Both the position numbers and the translations under genes were made by a program. 64,000 bases of DNA, taken from positions 1 through 64,000 of the forward strand of contig JAACSL010000017.1 of assembly GCA_009993955.1 (NCBI GenBank). Direction: 5' to 3'. Positions 56,799-64,000 of the stretch are shown here, in pieces; positions within the stretch are counted from its first letter, which is position 1; each line of letters begins with the position of its first letter. The notes below the pieces were generated by a model. It saw nothing but the letters and a program-made list of their open reading frames with translations. It was not told the origin of the DNA and did no database searches. Origin of the DNA: Paraglaciecola sp. GTDB taxonomy: Bacteria; Pseudomonadota; Gammaproteobacteria; Enterobacterales; Alteromonadaceae.

Positions 56799-57593
56799 TT
56801 ACTGCATATAACGTTGATAAATGGCCGCCAGTTCACCGTTTTGCAGTAAGTCGAATAAAGCGTAATCAAATTCACGGCGAAAACGTTCTGCATCGGCAAA
56901 GTTACCTTTGGCGATGCCCGTCGCGGAGTAGCCAATGTACACTGATTCATTGCTGATTTCGTTGACCACCACTGGCATGGCATGTTTTGTTGGATCAAAT
57001 TTGCCCTGCGCTTTTAGTGCCTTCATGAAAAATGCAAAAGCAGATTGCTCGCTCAGGGCGCAATCCAGTCTGCCTTTTATCACCATTTCCAAAGCCAGTT
57101 CAGTATTGGGGATCTCTAAAAAATTCACGTGGCGGGTATTTAACTCGGAGCGCACATTATCACGTAACCACCCATCATAACCCTGTATATTACCCACTAA
57201 CAGATCATCATAATCCGTGGGCCATGCCGCTGGGGATTGAGTCACTTTGCCGGGCGCACACACCGTAATCACCCGTTCGCTGCTGAAATTAATAGAATAA
57301 GGATAAACGTATGGCCGTTCTTTGCCATGATAATAGGTCCCGACCAATCCCAGTGCCTCACCGCTTTTAATCATTAACTTGCCTTCCTGCCAACTCACAC
57401 CTTGCAAATGCAGAGTGAAATCCGGCAGTTTACTGGCCGCCGCCATCAACAATTCAGCATAGATACCGCTTGCTTGGCCGTCTTGCATATACATGTACGG
57501 TTTATAGTTTTTGTCTATCAGCAGGGTAATATCCACAGGTTTGGCGAATAACGACAGCGACCAAACACTCATCATCAGTAAATAAAGTTTCAT
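56799..57593 (-). CDS. Periplasmic solute-binding (SBP3-like) protein, orphan
   Basis: 264 residues from ATG 57593 with a signal peptide ending LFAK. Family 3 binding-protein-like fold (YMQDGQASGIYAELLMAA; GNIQGYDGWLRDNV). Two cysteines, VCAPG near 103 and LDCALSE near 173, occupy positions equivalent to the pair in the two divergent genes downstream, suggesting a shared disulfide. No permease or ATPase is near, so it may serve a sensor rather than an ABC importer. Divergent from the next gene with 200 bases between. Confidence 0.78.
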   Translation of the reverse strand: MKLYLLMMSVWSLSLFAKPVDITLLIDKNYKPYMYMQDGQASGIYAELLMAAASKLPDFTLHLQGVSWQEGKLMIKSGEALGLVGTYYHGKERPYVYPYSINFSSERVITVCAPGKVTQSPAAWPTDYDDLLVGNIQGYDGWLRDNVRSELNTRHVNFLEIPNTELALEMVIKGRLDCALSEQSAFAFFMKALKAQGKFDPTKHAMPVVVNEISNESVYIGYSATGIAKGNFADAERFRREFDYALFDLLQNGELAAIYQRYMQ

Positions 57594-57766
57594 GTTTCTG
57601 AGCATGTAAGTTTTGTTTGTTATTTTGTAGTCTAACCGCTGCTGAGAGTGAAGCCCAGTCTGTTACGGAAAATCTTTATAGTTCGTGGTAGCGATGTTTT
57701 TTTCTTCGAACGGCTTGTTTAGATTAGTAATTTTTGATTTTTAAGGATATAAACTACAGGAGAAAA

Positions 57767-57793
57767 ATGGATTAACTGCAGAGTATGGCGTGA
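57767..57793 (+). promoter_or_regulatory. Two two-codon minigenes in the leader of the binding-protein operon
   Basis: After a perfect Shine-Dalgarno (GGAG, 57759-57762) comes ATG-GAT-TAA (57767-57775). Ten bases later comes ATG-GCG-TGA (57785-57793), and the main gene's ATG follows at 57794. The strong ribosome site thus feeds a minimal open frame rather than the gene itself. Such minigenes are known to slow translation by peptidyl-tRNA drop-off; this function here is inference. Confidence 0.45.
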
Positions 57794-58693
57794 ATGGCAG
57801 TAAAAAGCAGTGGGGCAGTATTTAGCCTGTTTATCGTATTATCGCTAAGTCTAAGTGGCTGGGTAGCCGCCACTGAATCGGCACCAGCGGCTAATCCAGT
57901 GACCGTGCGCCTATGGCAAGATAATTACAACAATGAGGCAGTAAGGTCCTTTGTTGAACTGGCGTTGACAAAAGCAGAGCAACAATACGGCCCTTATACC
58001 TTACAAGCCAGTGCGGTACCAAACCTTGATGCCGCTTTTGTTGCCTTGCGTGCAAACGATTATCTCGATCTAGTGGTCTCTGGTCTTGCCGCTCACAGAG
58101 AAGAAGTCAATTTACCGGTTTATATACCCCTTGATCGCGGCCTATTGGGCTTTCGGGCCTGTATGATCAAACCACAAAACGAAAAACGCTTTGCCCTCGT
58201 TGAGAGCGTTGATGACTTTGCCCGCAGTGAGATCCTGACTGGTTTAGTCAGTGCATGGCCAGATGTAGCGGTCATGGAAGCGAATAGCGCACCGGTAGTC
58301 AAACGAGAAGAGTACGAACAACTAATTGGGCTGTTGAAAAACGATAAGATTAGCTGTTTCAGTCGCAGTTTGTTAGAAATAAAAGGCGAACTGCTGCAGC
58401 GTTTTGATCTCATCGAGGAACAACGACTGGCGTTAATTTACCCCTTAGCCGACATCATCTATGTCAGTCCTGCCTTACCTGAATTGCACGCCAGAATCGA
58501 ATATGGTCTGCGCGAAGCGATTGCTGATCGCAGCTTCTACGAGCTTTTTAATCGCTACTATGGCAACGTTTTGCAGGAGCATCAACTGTACTTCAGAAAA
58601 GTGCTGGTATTGAAGAACCCCGCTATCAGTGCTGCCGGATTGCGCGCCATTAACCAGTTCGGCGTCGCCAGTTTTAAAACTTCGGTGTATTAA
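57794..58693 (+). CDS. Periplasmic binding-protein-like protein (first of a tandem pair)
   Basis: 299 residues, signal peptide ending VAA. Shares the pattern YGPYTL, RGLLGFR-x-C, W-P-D, C-x-S-R-S-x-x-E-I, FNRYYG and a C-terminal NPAIS...GVASF with the next gene, so the two are tandem paralogues. Cysteines at FRACM and ISCFS match the pair in the other two genes. No transporter genes adjacent. I do not recognise a characterised family; a ligand-binding sensor or chaperone-like protein is possible. Its own Shine-Dalgarno is poor, two minigenes precede it. Confidence 0.75.
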   Translation: MAVKSSGAVFSLFIVLSLSLSGWVAATESAPAANPVTVRLWQDNYNNEAVRSFVELALTKAEQQYGPYTLQASAVPNLDAAFVALRANDYLDLVVSGLAAHREEVNLPVYIPLDRGLLGFRACMIKPQNEKRFALVESVDDFARSEILTGLVSAWPDVAVMEANSAPVVKREEYEQLIGLLKNDKISCFSRSLLEIKGELLQRFDLIEEQRLALIYPLADIIYVSPALPELHARIEYGLREAIADRSFYELFNRYYGNVLQEHQLYFRKVLVLKNPAISAAGLRAINQFGVASFKTSVY

Positions 58694-58695
58694 AC

Positions 58696-59583
58696 ATGCG
58701 TTTGATGACATTGTCTGCCGCACAAAAAATGTTAAACATCCTCCTGCTGACATTGTCGTTACTGGCCGTAACACACGCCGTTGCGGCGCCACAAGTGATC
58801 AAAATCTGGCACTACAACTTTAACTCTCCAATCTTGAAAGAGCTGGTCACCAGTGCTTTGGACGCCACCCTGGATGTATATGGCCCCTACACCTTAAAAA
58901 GTTCTATTCCACTGGAGCAAGGGCGAGTCTTCACTGATCTCGCTCGTGGTGATGATGTGCAGTTGGTGATCGCCGGAGTCGATAAACAACGAGAGACGGA
59001 TAATCTGGTGGTGTACTACCCAGTTGCCCGCGGTTTATTGGGCTTTCGTTTGTGTTTAACCACTCAGGACAAAGCACACGCCTTTGGCGACATCAATACC
59101 CTTGATGATTTTCGCAAAGCCAGGTTATACGTGGGGCTTGGCTCGCATTGGCCGGACCGACAAATTTTTGAAGCAAACGGTTTGCAGACAGTTAATACAC
59201 CGGTGTTTACCCATTTGTTTGCGATGTTAGAAAAAGGCCGTTTTGATTGTTTGTCACGCAGTATCAGCGAAATAGAAAACGAATTTGAACTTTACAACAC
59301 CAGCAACATGGTGATTGAACCCAGTGTGGCGATTATTTATCCCTATGCGCAGTTTATGTTTATTTCAAATCATTACCCCGCACTGCATGCTCGATTAGCA
59401 CTGGGTATGGAAAAAATACATCAGGATGGCACGTATACCCGCTTTTTTAACCGTTACTTTGCACCCACTTTGGTGACACAGCATTTTTATGAACGCAAAC
59501 TTATCTTTTTACAAAACAAAGAGTTGTCAGCGCAAGACATGGCAGCCATTAACCGCTACGGAGTAGCGAGTTTTAACTATTGA
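58696..59583 (+). CDS. Periplasmic binding-protein-like protein (second of a tandem pair)
   Basis: 295 residues, signal peptide AVAA; paralogue of the preceding gene with the same motifs (YGPYTL, RGLLGFRLC, WPDRQ, DCLSRSISEIE, FFNRYF, NKELS...GVASF). Two bases separate the genes, implying co-expression. The 3' end overlaps by seven bases the stop of the convergent FAD protein gene. Function unknown. Confidence 0.75.
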   Translation: MRLMTLSAAQKMLNILLLTLSLLAVTHAVAAPQVIKIWHYNFNSPILKELVTSALDATLDVYGPYTLKSSIPLEQGRVFTDLARGDDVQLVIAGVDKQRETDNLVVYYPVARGLLGFRLCLTTQDKAHAFGDINTLDDFRKARLYVGLGSHWPDRQIFEANGLQTVNTPVFTHLFAMLEKGRFDCLSRSISEIENEFELYNTSNMVIEPSVAIIYPYAQFMFISNHYPALHARLALGMEKIHQDGTYTRFFNRYFAPTLVTQHFYERKLIFLQNKELSAQDMAAINRYGVASFNY

Positions 59584-61187
59584 CGCTCGCTAACCATCGC
59601 TAAGGCCAACGCTTCGGCAACCCGGATACCATCAATACCCGCTGACCAAATACCCCCCGCGTAACCTGCACCCTCGCCTGCTGGATATAAGCCTTTAACG
59701 TTAATACTTTGCATGTCTTGACCACGTTTAATACAGATGGGTGAGGAGGTACGTGTTTCTACCCCCGTCAATAAACCATCTCGTTTAGCAAAACCTTTAA
59801 TTTGTCGGTCAAAAGCTGGGATGGCTTCGCGAATAGCTTCAACAACAAAGGGGGGAACAACCTGACTAAGGTCTGTCAGCGTGATACCGGGTGTGTAAGA
59901 CGGGAGCACCTCACCCAATGCTTGACTAGGCTGCCCGGCAAGAAAGTCACCAATCAATTGGGCCGGTGCATGGTAGTTTTCTCCACCCACTTTAAAAGCC
60001 AATTCTTCTAAACTGCGCTGTAGTGCGATACCTGCTAAAGGATGACTGGGAAAATCCTGCTCCGGCGTAATCCCTACTACGATGGCACTGTTTGCGTTGC
60101 GTTCATGCCGTGAGTATTGACTCATGCCATTGGTGACCACACGCCCTTCTTCTGATGCAGCCGCGACCACCGTGCCACCGGGGCACATGCAAAAACTGTA
60201 TACTGTGCGTCCATTCTGACAATGATGCACCAACTTATAGTCTGCTGCGCCAAGAATGGGATTACCCGCGTTGTCGCCAAAGCGGCAGCGGTCAATCATG
60301 CTTTGCTCGTGTTCGATGCGAAAACCGACTGAAAAGGGTTTGGCCTCTATATACACACCTTGTTCATACAGGGCTTCAAAGGTATCACGAGCACTGTGTC
60401 CAACTGCCAATACCACATGTTGGCTAGCCAGATAATCATCATCTGATAAAAACAAACCCTGTAATTGGCCAGCTTGAATGTCGAGTTTTTCTACTCGCGT
60501 ACTGAAACGTACCTCGCCCCCCAGCGCGATAATTTGCGCGCGCATTTTTTCTACCATATTCACCAGTTTAAACGTACCGATGTGGGGTTTACTGACATAC
60601 ATGATTTCATCTGGCGCACCGGCAGCCACAAATTCATGCAGCACTTTACGACCGTAATGTTTGGGATCTTTTATTTGACTGTAGAGTTTACCGTCAGAAA
60701 AGGTGCCGGCACCTCCTTCGCCAAACTGCACGTTGGATTCGGGGTTAAGGGGCTGTTTTCGCCAAAAACCAAAGGTATCTTTGGTGCGCTCGCGCACCGC
60801 TTTACCGCGCTCAAGTACGATAGGTTTGAAGCCCATTTGCGCCAAAATTAAGGCGGCAAATAAACCACAGGGTCCAAGCCCCACCACCACCGGACGTTCC
60901 GCAAAGTTAGCTGGTGCCTGAGCAACAAACTGGTAGGTCATGTCGGGTGCCACCCGCACATGTTGATCATGGGCAAATTTGGCGAGCACTTGTTCTTCAT
61001 TCTGCACGGCGACATCTAGGGTATAAATTAACTGGATGTCTTTATTGTTACGGGCATCGTAGCCACGTTTAAACACACTGAGCGAAGTCAGCTGTGCAGC
61101 TGAAATATTGAGTTTATGAATAACGGCTTGGGCTATAGCATCATCGTTATGGTCGAGGGGAAGCTTAATTTCGGTCAGACGCAACAT
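59577..61187 (-). CDS. FAD-dependent dehydrogenase, NAD(FAD)-utilising family
   Basis: 536 residues. An N-terminal ~90-residue alpha-beta domain precedes an FAD Rossmann motif VVVGLGPCGLFAALILAQMG (about 100-119, one Cys replacing a Gly), then FGEGGAGTFSDGKL (about 155) and the C-terminal FAD contact LYPAGEGAGYAGGIWSAGIDGIRVAEAL (about 505). This is the large uncharacterised COG2509-type family of gammaproteobacteria. No substrate is known. Monocistronic; its 3' end overlaps the convergent binding-protein gene by seven bases. Confidence 0.85.
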   Translation of the reverse strand: MLRLTEIKLPLDHNDDAIAQAVIHKLNISAAQLTSLSVFKRGYDARNNKDIQLIYTLDVAVQNEEQVLAKFAHDQHVRVAPDMTYQFVAQAPANFAERPVVVGLGPCGLFAALILAQMGFKPIVLERGKAVRERTKDTFGFWRKQPLNPESNVQFGEGGAGTFSDGKLYSQIKDPKHYGRKVLHEFVAAGAPDEIMYVSKPHIGTFKLVNMVEKMRAQIIALGGEVRFSTRVEKLDIQAGQLQGLFLSDDDYLASQHVVLAVGHSARDTFEALYEQGVYIEAKPFSVGFRIEHEQSMIDRCRFGDNAGNPILGAADYKLVHHCQNGRTVYSFCMCPGGTVVAAASEEGRVVTNGMSQYSRHERNANSAIVVGITPEQDFPSHPLAGIALQRSLEELAFKVGGENYHAPAQLIGDFLAGQPSQALGEVLPSYTPGITLTDLSQVVPPFVVEAIREAIPAFDRQIKGFAKRDGLLTGVETRTSSPICIKRGQDMQSINVKGLYPAGEGAGYAGGIWSAGIDGIRVAEALALAMVSERQ

Positions 61188-61369
61188 AATAAAATCCAGT
61201 CTAAGGGAGATTGCCGGACAGCCTGTCTGTCAGGGCATCGCTATTTTAAGGTAGTTGCGCTTGATTAGACAGGCAAATTCGAGATTAAGTGTTGTTCTGT
61301 GCCTTGTGTTTTTAAATGGCTTCTTTATGATCTTGGTATGCTTTGAACTAAAACCTGCCAGCACTTGTT

Positions 61370-61693
61370 ATGACCTTTGTAGTAACCGACAACTGTATAA
61401 AATGCAAATACACCGACTGCGTGGCGGTATGTCCGGTGGATGCCTTTTTTGAAGGTGATAACTTTTTGGTTATCGATCCGGATATTTGTATAGATTGTGC
61501 TCTGTGTGTCCCCGAATGCCCGGCAGAGGCGATTTTTCAAGACACCCAGTTAAGCGATGCACAAAAACCCTTCCTACAAATCAATGCCGAATTGTCTAAG
61601 GTGTGGCCAAATATTATTGATTTGAAAGCACCGCCCGCCGATGCCGATGAGTGGAATGGCGTAGCAAACAAACTGCCCTATTTGCTGCCTTAG
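61370..61693 (+). CDS. fdxA: Seven-iron ferredoxin
   Basis: 107 residues, Azotobacter FdI type. C9, C17 and C50 fit the [3Fe-4S] cluster; C21, C40, C43 and C46 fit the [4Fe-4S] cluster; C12 is extra, as in other family members. Electron carrier. Followed by its own terminator and divergent from the FAD protein gene upstream, convergent with rplS. Confidence 0.93.
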   Translation: MTFVVTDNCIKCKYTDCVAVCPVDAFFEGDNFLVIDPDICIDCALCVPECPAEAIFQDTQLSDAQKPFLQINAELSKVWPNIIDLKAPPADADEWNGVANKLPYLLP

Positions 61694-61725
61694 GGCACTC
61701 GACTGATTTTCTTCGTGCCGTAAAA

Positions 61726-61755
61726 ACAAAAACCCGCCAGATGGCGGGTTTTTTT
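61726..61755. terminator. Bidirectional terminator between fdxA and rplS
   Basis: CCCGCC (61733-61738) / GGCGGG (61743-61748), loop AGAT, flanked by A and T runs. It serves the fdxA transcript and the end of the rpsP operon. Confidence 0.9.
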
Positions 61756-61783
61756 ATAAGTTAACGGTAACGCGAAATTAATA

Positions 61784-62143
61784 TTAGTTAAGCTTTTCTT
61801 TAATACGTGCAGAACGACCTGAACGGTCACGCAAGTAATAAAGTTTAGCACGACGAACATCACCACGACGTTTCACTTCAATCGAACTGATAGCCGGGCT
61901 GTGTGTTTGGAAAATACGCTCAACACCTTCGCCGTCAGAAATCTTACGAACTGTAAAAGCAGAGTGTAGGCCACGGTTACGCTTAGCGATTACAACGCCT
62001 TCGTATGCCTGAAGACGCTCTTTGTCGCCCTCTTTAACGCGTACTTGCACAACAACTGTGTCACCGGCGCCAAACGCTGGAACATCAGTTTTAAGCTGTG
62101 CTTCTTCAATTTTCTTGATGATATCTTGACTAACTTTACTCAT
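61784..62143 (-). CDS. rplS: 50S ribosomal protein L19
   Basis: 119 residues. Core [32 protein letters not shown] and [23 protein letters not shown] are the L19 signature. ATG 62143 has GAGGAT about five bases upstream; an ATG one codon before is less well spaced. Last gene of the rpsP operon. Confidence 0.97.
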   Translation of the reverse strand: MSKVSQDIIKKIEEAQLKTDVPAFGAGDTVVVQVRVKEGDKERLQAYEGVVIAKRNRGLHSAFTVRKISDGEGVERIFQTHSPAISSIEVKRRGDVRRAKLYYLRDRSGRSARIKEKLN

Positions 62144-62169
62144 CATATCCTCTCATTCTAGGTTAACTG

Positions 62170-62943
62170 TCATTTCTGCTGCAGCACGTCTTGCTGGTAT
62201 TCAGCGAGTAAACGTTGCTGCTCCTCAGTCAGAGCTAGATCGTTTAATAATTCAGGGCGTCGTTGCCAAGTTCTACCTAGCGACTGCTGTAAGCGCCACT
62301 GCCTGATTTTTTCGTGATCACCACTTAACAACACCTTAGGAACCACCTTACCTGCTAAGTCCTCTGGGCGTGTATAATGGGGACAATCTAACAAGCCATC
62401 GCTAAACGAGTCTTGCAAAGCAGATTGTGCATGTCCCAATACACCCGGTACTAAGCGGGTAATCGCGTCCATTAAAATCATCGCGGGTAATTCGCCACCA
62501 CTTAACACGTAATCACCAATCGACCATTCCTCGTCTATTTGGTTTTCGATTACCCGTTCGTCAATACCCTCGTATCGACCGGCGACTAGAATCAACTTGT
62601 CATATTCTGCCAAGTGTTCCACACCACGTTGATCTAGCTTTTTCCCTTGGGGTGAAAGATAAATCACTTTCGTTTTTTCTCCCGCTGCTTGTTTAGCAGC
62701 AAGGATTGCGTCTGTTAAAGGCTGAACCATCATCAGCATACCGGGTCCACCGCCGTAAGGTCGGTCATCAACAGTGCGGTGTTTGTCATGGGTAAAATCA
62801 CGTGGATTAAAACACCTTACTTCTACCTTGCCGTTTTTAACGGACCGCCCTGTTACGCCCTGTTCGGTAAACATCTGCACCAAAGCTGGAAACAGCGTTA
62901 CAACACCAAACCAACGTTGTACCTGGTTAGACGGAGTCTGCAT
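62170..62943 (-). CDS. trmD: tRNA (guanine37-N1)-methyltransferase
   Basis: 257 residues from ATG 62943, which overlaps the rimM stop by one base (TAATG); a TTG upstream is not needed. Trefoil-knot SPOUT fold: [11 protein letters not shown] (about 115) and [15 protein letters not shown] (about 131) are the AdoMet and catalytic loops. Methylates G37 of tRNAs reading CNN codons, preventing +1 frameshifts. Third gene of the operon. Confidence 0.97.
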   Translation of the reverse strand: MQTPSNQVQRWFGVVTLFPALVQMFTEQGVTGRSVKNGKVEVRCFNPRDFTHDKHRTVDDRPYGGGPGMLMMVQPLTDAILAAKQAAGEKTKVIYLSPQGKKLDQRGVEHLAEYDKLILVAGRYEGIDERVIENQIDEEWSIGDYVLSGGELPAMILMDAITRLVPGVLGHAQSALQDSFSDGLLDCPHYTRPEDLAGKVVPKVLLSGDHEKIRQWRLQQSLGRTWQRRPELLNDLALTEEQQRLLAEYQQDVLQQK

Positions 62944-63476
62944 TAAAATGCGGGATCCCAATCTACCTTAATCGTCTTTGCCTGCCGGTCCACGTGCTTA
63001 ATCACTTGATCAAGCAGATATGGAACCATGCGTTCTTTCTGACCAAAAGCATCATTTAAATTGGCTTTAATTAACATGACGTCATTAGCCCCAGTTTCAA
63101 ACAATTCTTTGACGACGCCAAGACTGTAACCTTGTTCGGTCACAACTTGCATGCCGACCAGCTCGCGCCAATAAAAATCGTTGTCCGCCAGATGAGGTAG
63201 CTGTTCAGCTTTAATTGAAATCTCTAGGTTCTTGATACTTTCAGCATCATCCCGGTTTTCAACCCCAACCAGTTTGGCAACTAAACCCTTATTATGCGTT
63301 CGCCATTGGTCTACGATGTATTGCTTTTTGTCACCTTGTTCCTGACCTAATAGCCAGGGTGAGTAGGCAAACACACCTTCTAGTTCGTGGGTATAAGAGG
63401 TAATTTTGACCCAACCTTTGACACCATACGGTGCACCGATCTTACCAATTACCAATGTGTCAGACGCGTGACTCAT
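62943..63476 (-). CDS. rimM: 16S rRNA processing protein
   Basis: 177 residues with the two domains of RimM: N-terminal reductase-like part starting [19 protein letters not shown], and the PRC-barrel C-terminal part with [11 protein letters not shown] (about 100). Assembly factor of the 30S head, binds S19. Second gene of the operon, 30 bases after rpsP. Confidence 0.96.
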   Translation of the reverse strand: MSHASDTLVIGKIGAPYGVKGWVKITSYTHELEGVFAYSPWLLGQEQGDKKQYIVDQWRTHNKGLVAKLVGVENRDDAESIKNLEISIKAEQLPHLADNDFYWRELVGMQVVTEQGYSLGVVKELFETGANDVMLIKANLNDAFGQKERMVPYLLDQVIKHVDRQAKTIKVDWDPAF

Positions 63477-63506
63477 TCAACCCTCTATCACTTGTTGTAG
63501 CTGCAA

Positions 63507-63758
63507 TTAAGCTGCTACTTTTTGAGCATCTTTTACCAAGCGAGTAACACGTTCAGATAAGCTTGCGCCTACCCCAACCCAATACTCAACACGGCCAAGG
63601 TCTAAGCGTAAACGCTCTTCAGAACCTTGTGCAGTAGGATTGAAAAAACCTACTTTTTCAATAAAACGACCATCGCGTGAACGACGACTGTCTGCCACTA
63701 CCACTTGATAAAATGGACTCTTTTTTGCACCACCACGCTGTAAACGAATAGTAACCAT
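63507..63758 (-). CDS. rpsP: 30S ribosomal protein S16
   Basis: 83 residues with the S16 start [30 protein letters not shown] (first 30 residues) and FFNPTA. AGAGGCAACT supplies the binding site. First gene of rpsP-rimM-trmD-rplS, the conserved ribosome/tRNA operon. Confidence 0.97.
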   Translation of the reverse strand: MVTIRLQRGGAKKSPFYQVVVADSRRSRDGRFIEKVGFFNPTAQGSEERLRLDLGRVEYWVGVGASLSERVTRLVKDAQKVAA

Positions 63759-63843
63759 AGTTGCCTCTGACTCGTTGTAGCGTTAACGTTAACTTAATTT
63801 ACCTTTATTTCTTGACTAAAATAGCCAGATAAAAGGCCGCCGT

Positions 63844-63871
63844 ATTGTACGGATTTTGCCCCCCAATGCAA
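63844..63871 (-). promoter_or_regulatory. Promoter of the rpsP operon
   Basis: On the minus strand TTGCAT (63871-63866) and TACAAT (63849-63844) are 16 bases apart, followed by a GC-rich discriminator (ACGGCGGCC), a feature of stringently controlled ribosomal promoters. The transcript would have a leader of about 80 bases. Confidence 0.65.
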
Positions 63872-64000
63872 GTTGAATCCGCAATAAAATGAAAAGCTTA
63901 GGCATCAACTAGAAAATAAGCTTGAACGAGGGAATTGGCTGCGTATTAAATGCCCGCTTGCTGTCATGTTTACTGCTACACTGGGCTGGGCAGGAAATTT

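Overview
The window is 64 kb of ordinary chromosome from a Gram-negative gammaproteobacterium. Gene content and order point to a marine member of the Alteromonadales, probably Alteromonadaceae close to Glaciecola or Paraglaciecola. The grounds are the gammaproteobacterial blocks rpsP-rimM-trmD-rplS, truA-accD-folC-dedD-cvpA-purF and pheA/tyrA-aroF, a glrK-qseG-glrR set, FadE-type acyl-CoA dehydrogenase, CysB, MiaE, many c-di-GMP and two-component proteins, and moderate AT-rich base composition. There is no rRNA, so the family assignment is inference. I see no rRNA or tRNA gene, insertion sequence, phage gene or CRISPR array.

Layout. 0-6.1 kb: a receiver-PAS protein that ends abruptly, a PilZ protein, and a three-gene envelope operon (RND/MMPL transporter, LolA-like periplasmic protein, outer-membrane barrel) on the minus strand. 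6.1-10.3 kb: fadE with a FadR-like operator, and an MFS transporter. 10.3-13.4 kb: a small catabolic set (acid-sugar dehydratase-like enolase, class II aldolase, PhyH dioxygenase). 13.8-17.5 kb: a lipoprotein built of VNG repeats, a class IV aminotransferase plus sulfotransferase-like pair, and a diguanylate cyclase. 17.5-25.4 kb: rmuC, class I fumarase, pabB, NudL-type Nudix hydrolase, sdaA, cysB. 25.7-29.6 kb: a soluble histidine kinase with a membrane-anchored partner of unknown function, then a LysR regulator divergent from a ketoacid CoA-transferase pair, with a 35-bp palindrome between them. 29.7-34.1 kb: DEAD-box helicase, nitroreductase, FlgO-like lipoprotein, miaE, Yip1 protein. 34.2-40.0 kb: the truA-to-purF operon. 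40.3-44.0 kb: glrK-qseG-glrR and an EF-hand protein. 44.5-49.7 kb: a CrsA/CrsR-like partner-switching pair in a five-gene run, divergent from yciH and a two-receiver regulator. 49.9-55.9 kb: pheA convergent with tyrA-aroF, with a frameshifted chemoreceptor gene between them and a TyrR box upstream of aroF. 56-59.6 kb: an acetyltransferase and three orphan periplasmic binding-protein-like genes. 59.6-64 kb: an FAD protein, fdxA and the rpsP operon with its promoter.

Together these are mostly housekeeping functions (aromatic amino acid, folate, purine, fatty acid, tRNA modification and ribosome genes) mixed with signalling and envelope genes. The least understood parts are the binding-protein trio with two-codon leader ORFs, the repeat lipoprotein, the kinase/coiled-coil pair, and the partner switch whose receiver lacks its conserved lysine. 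No unmistakably novel multi-gene system stands out; these are the best candidates for follow-up.
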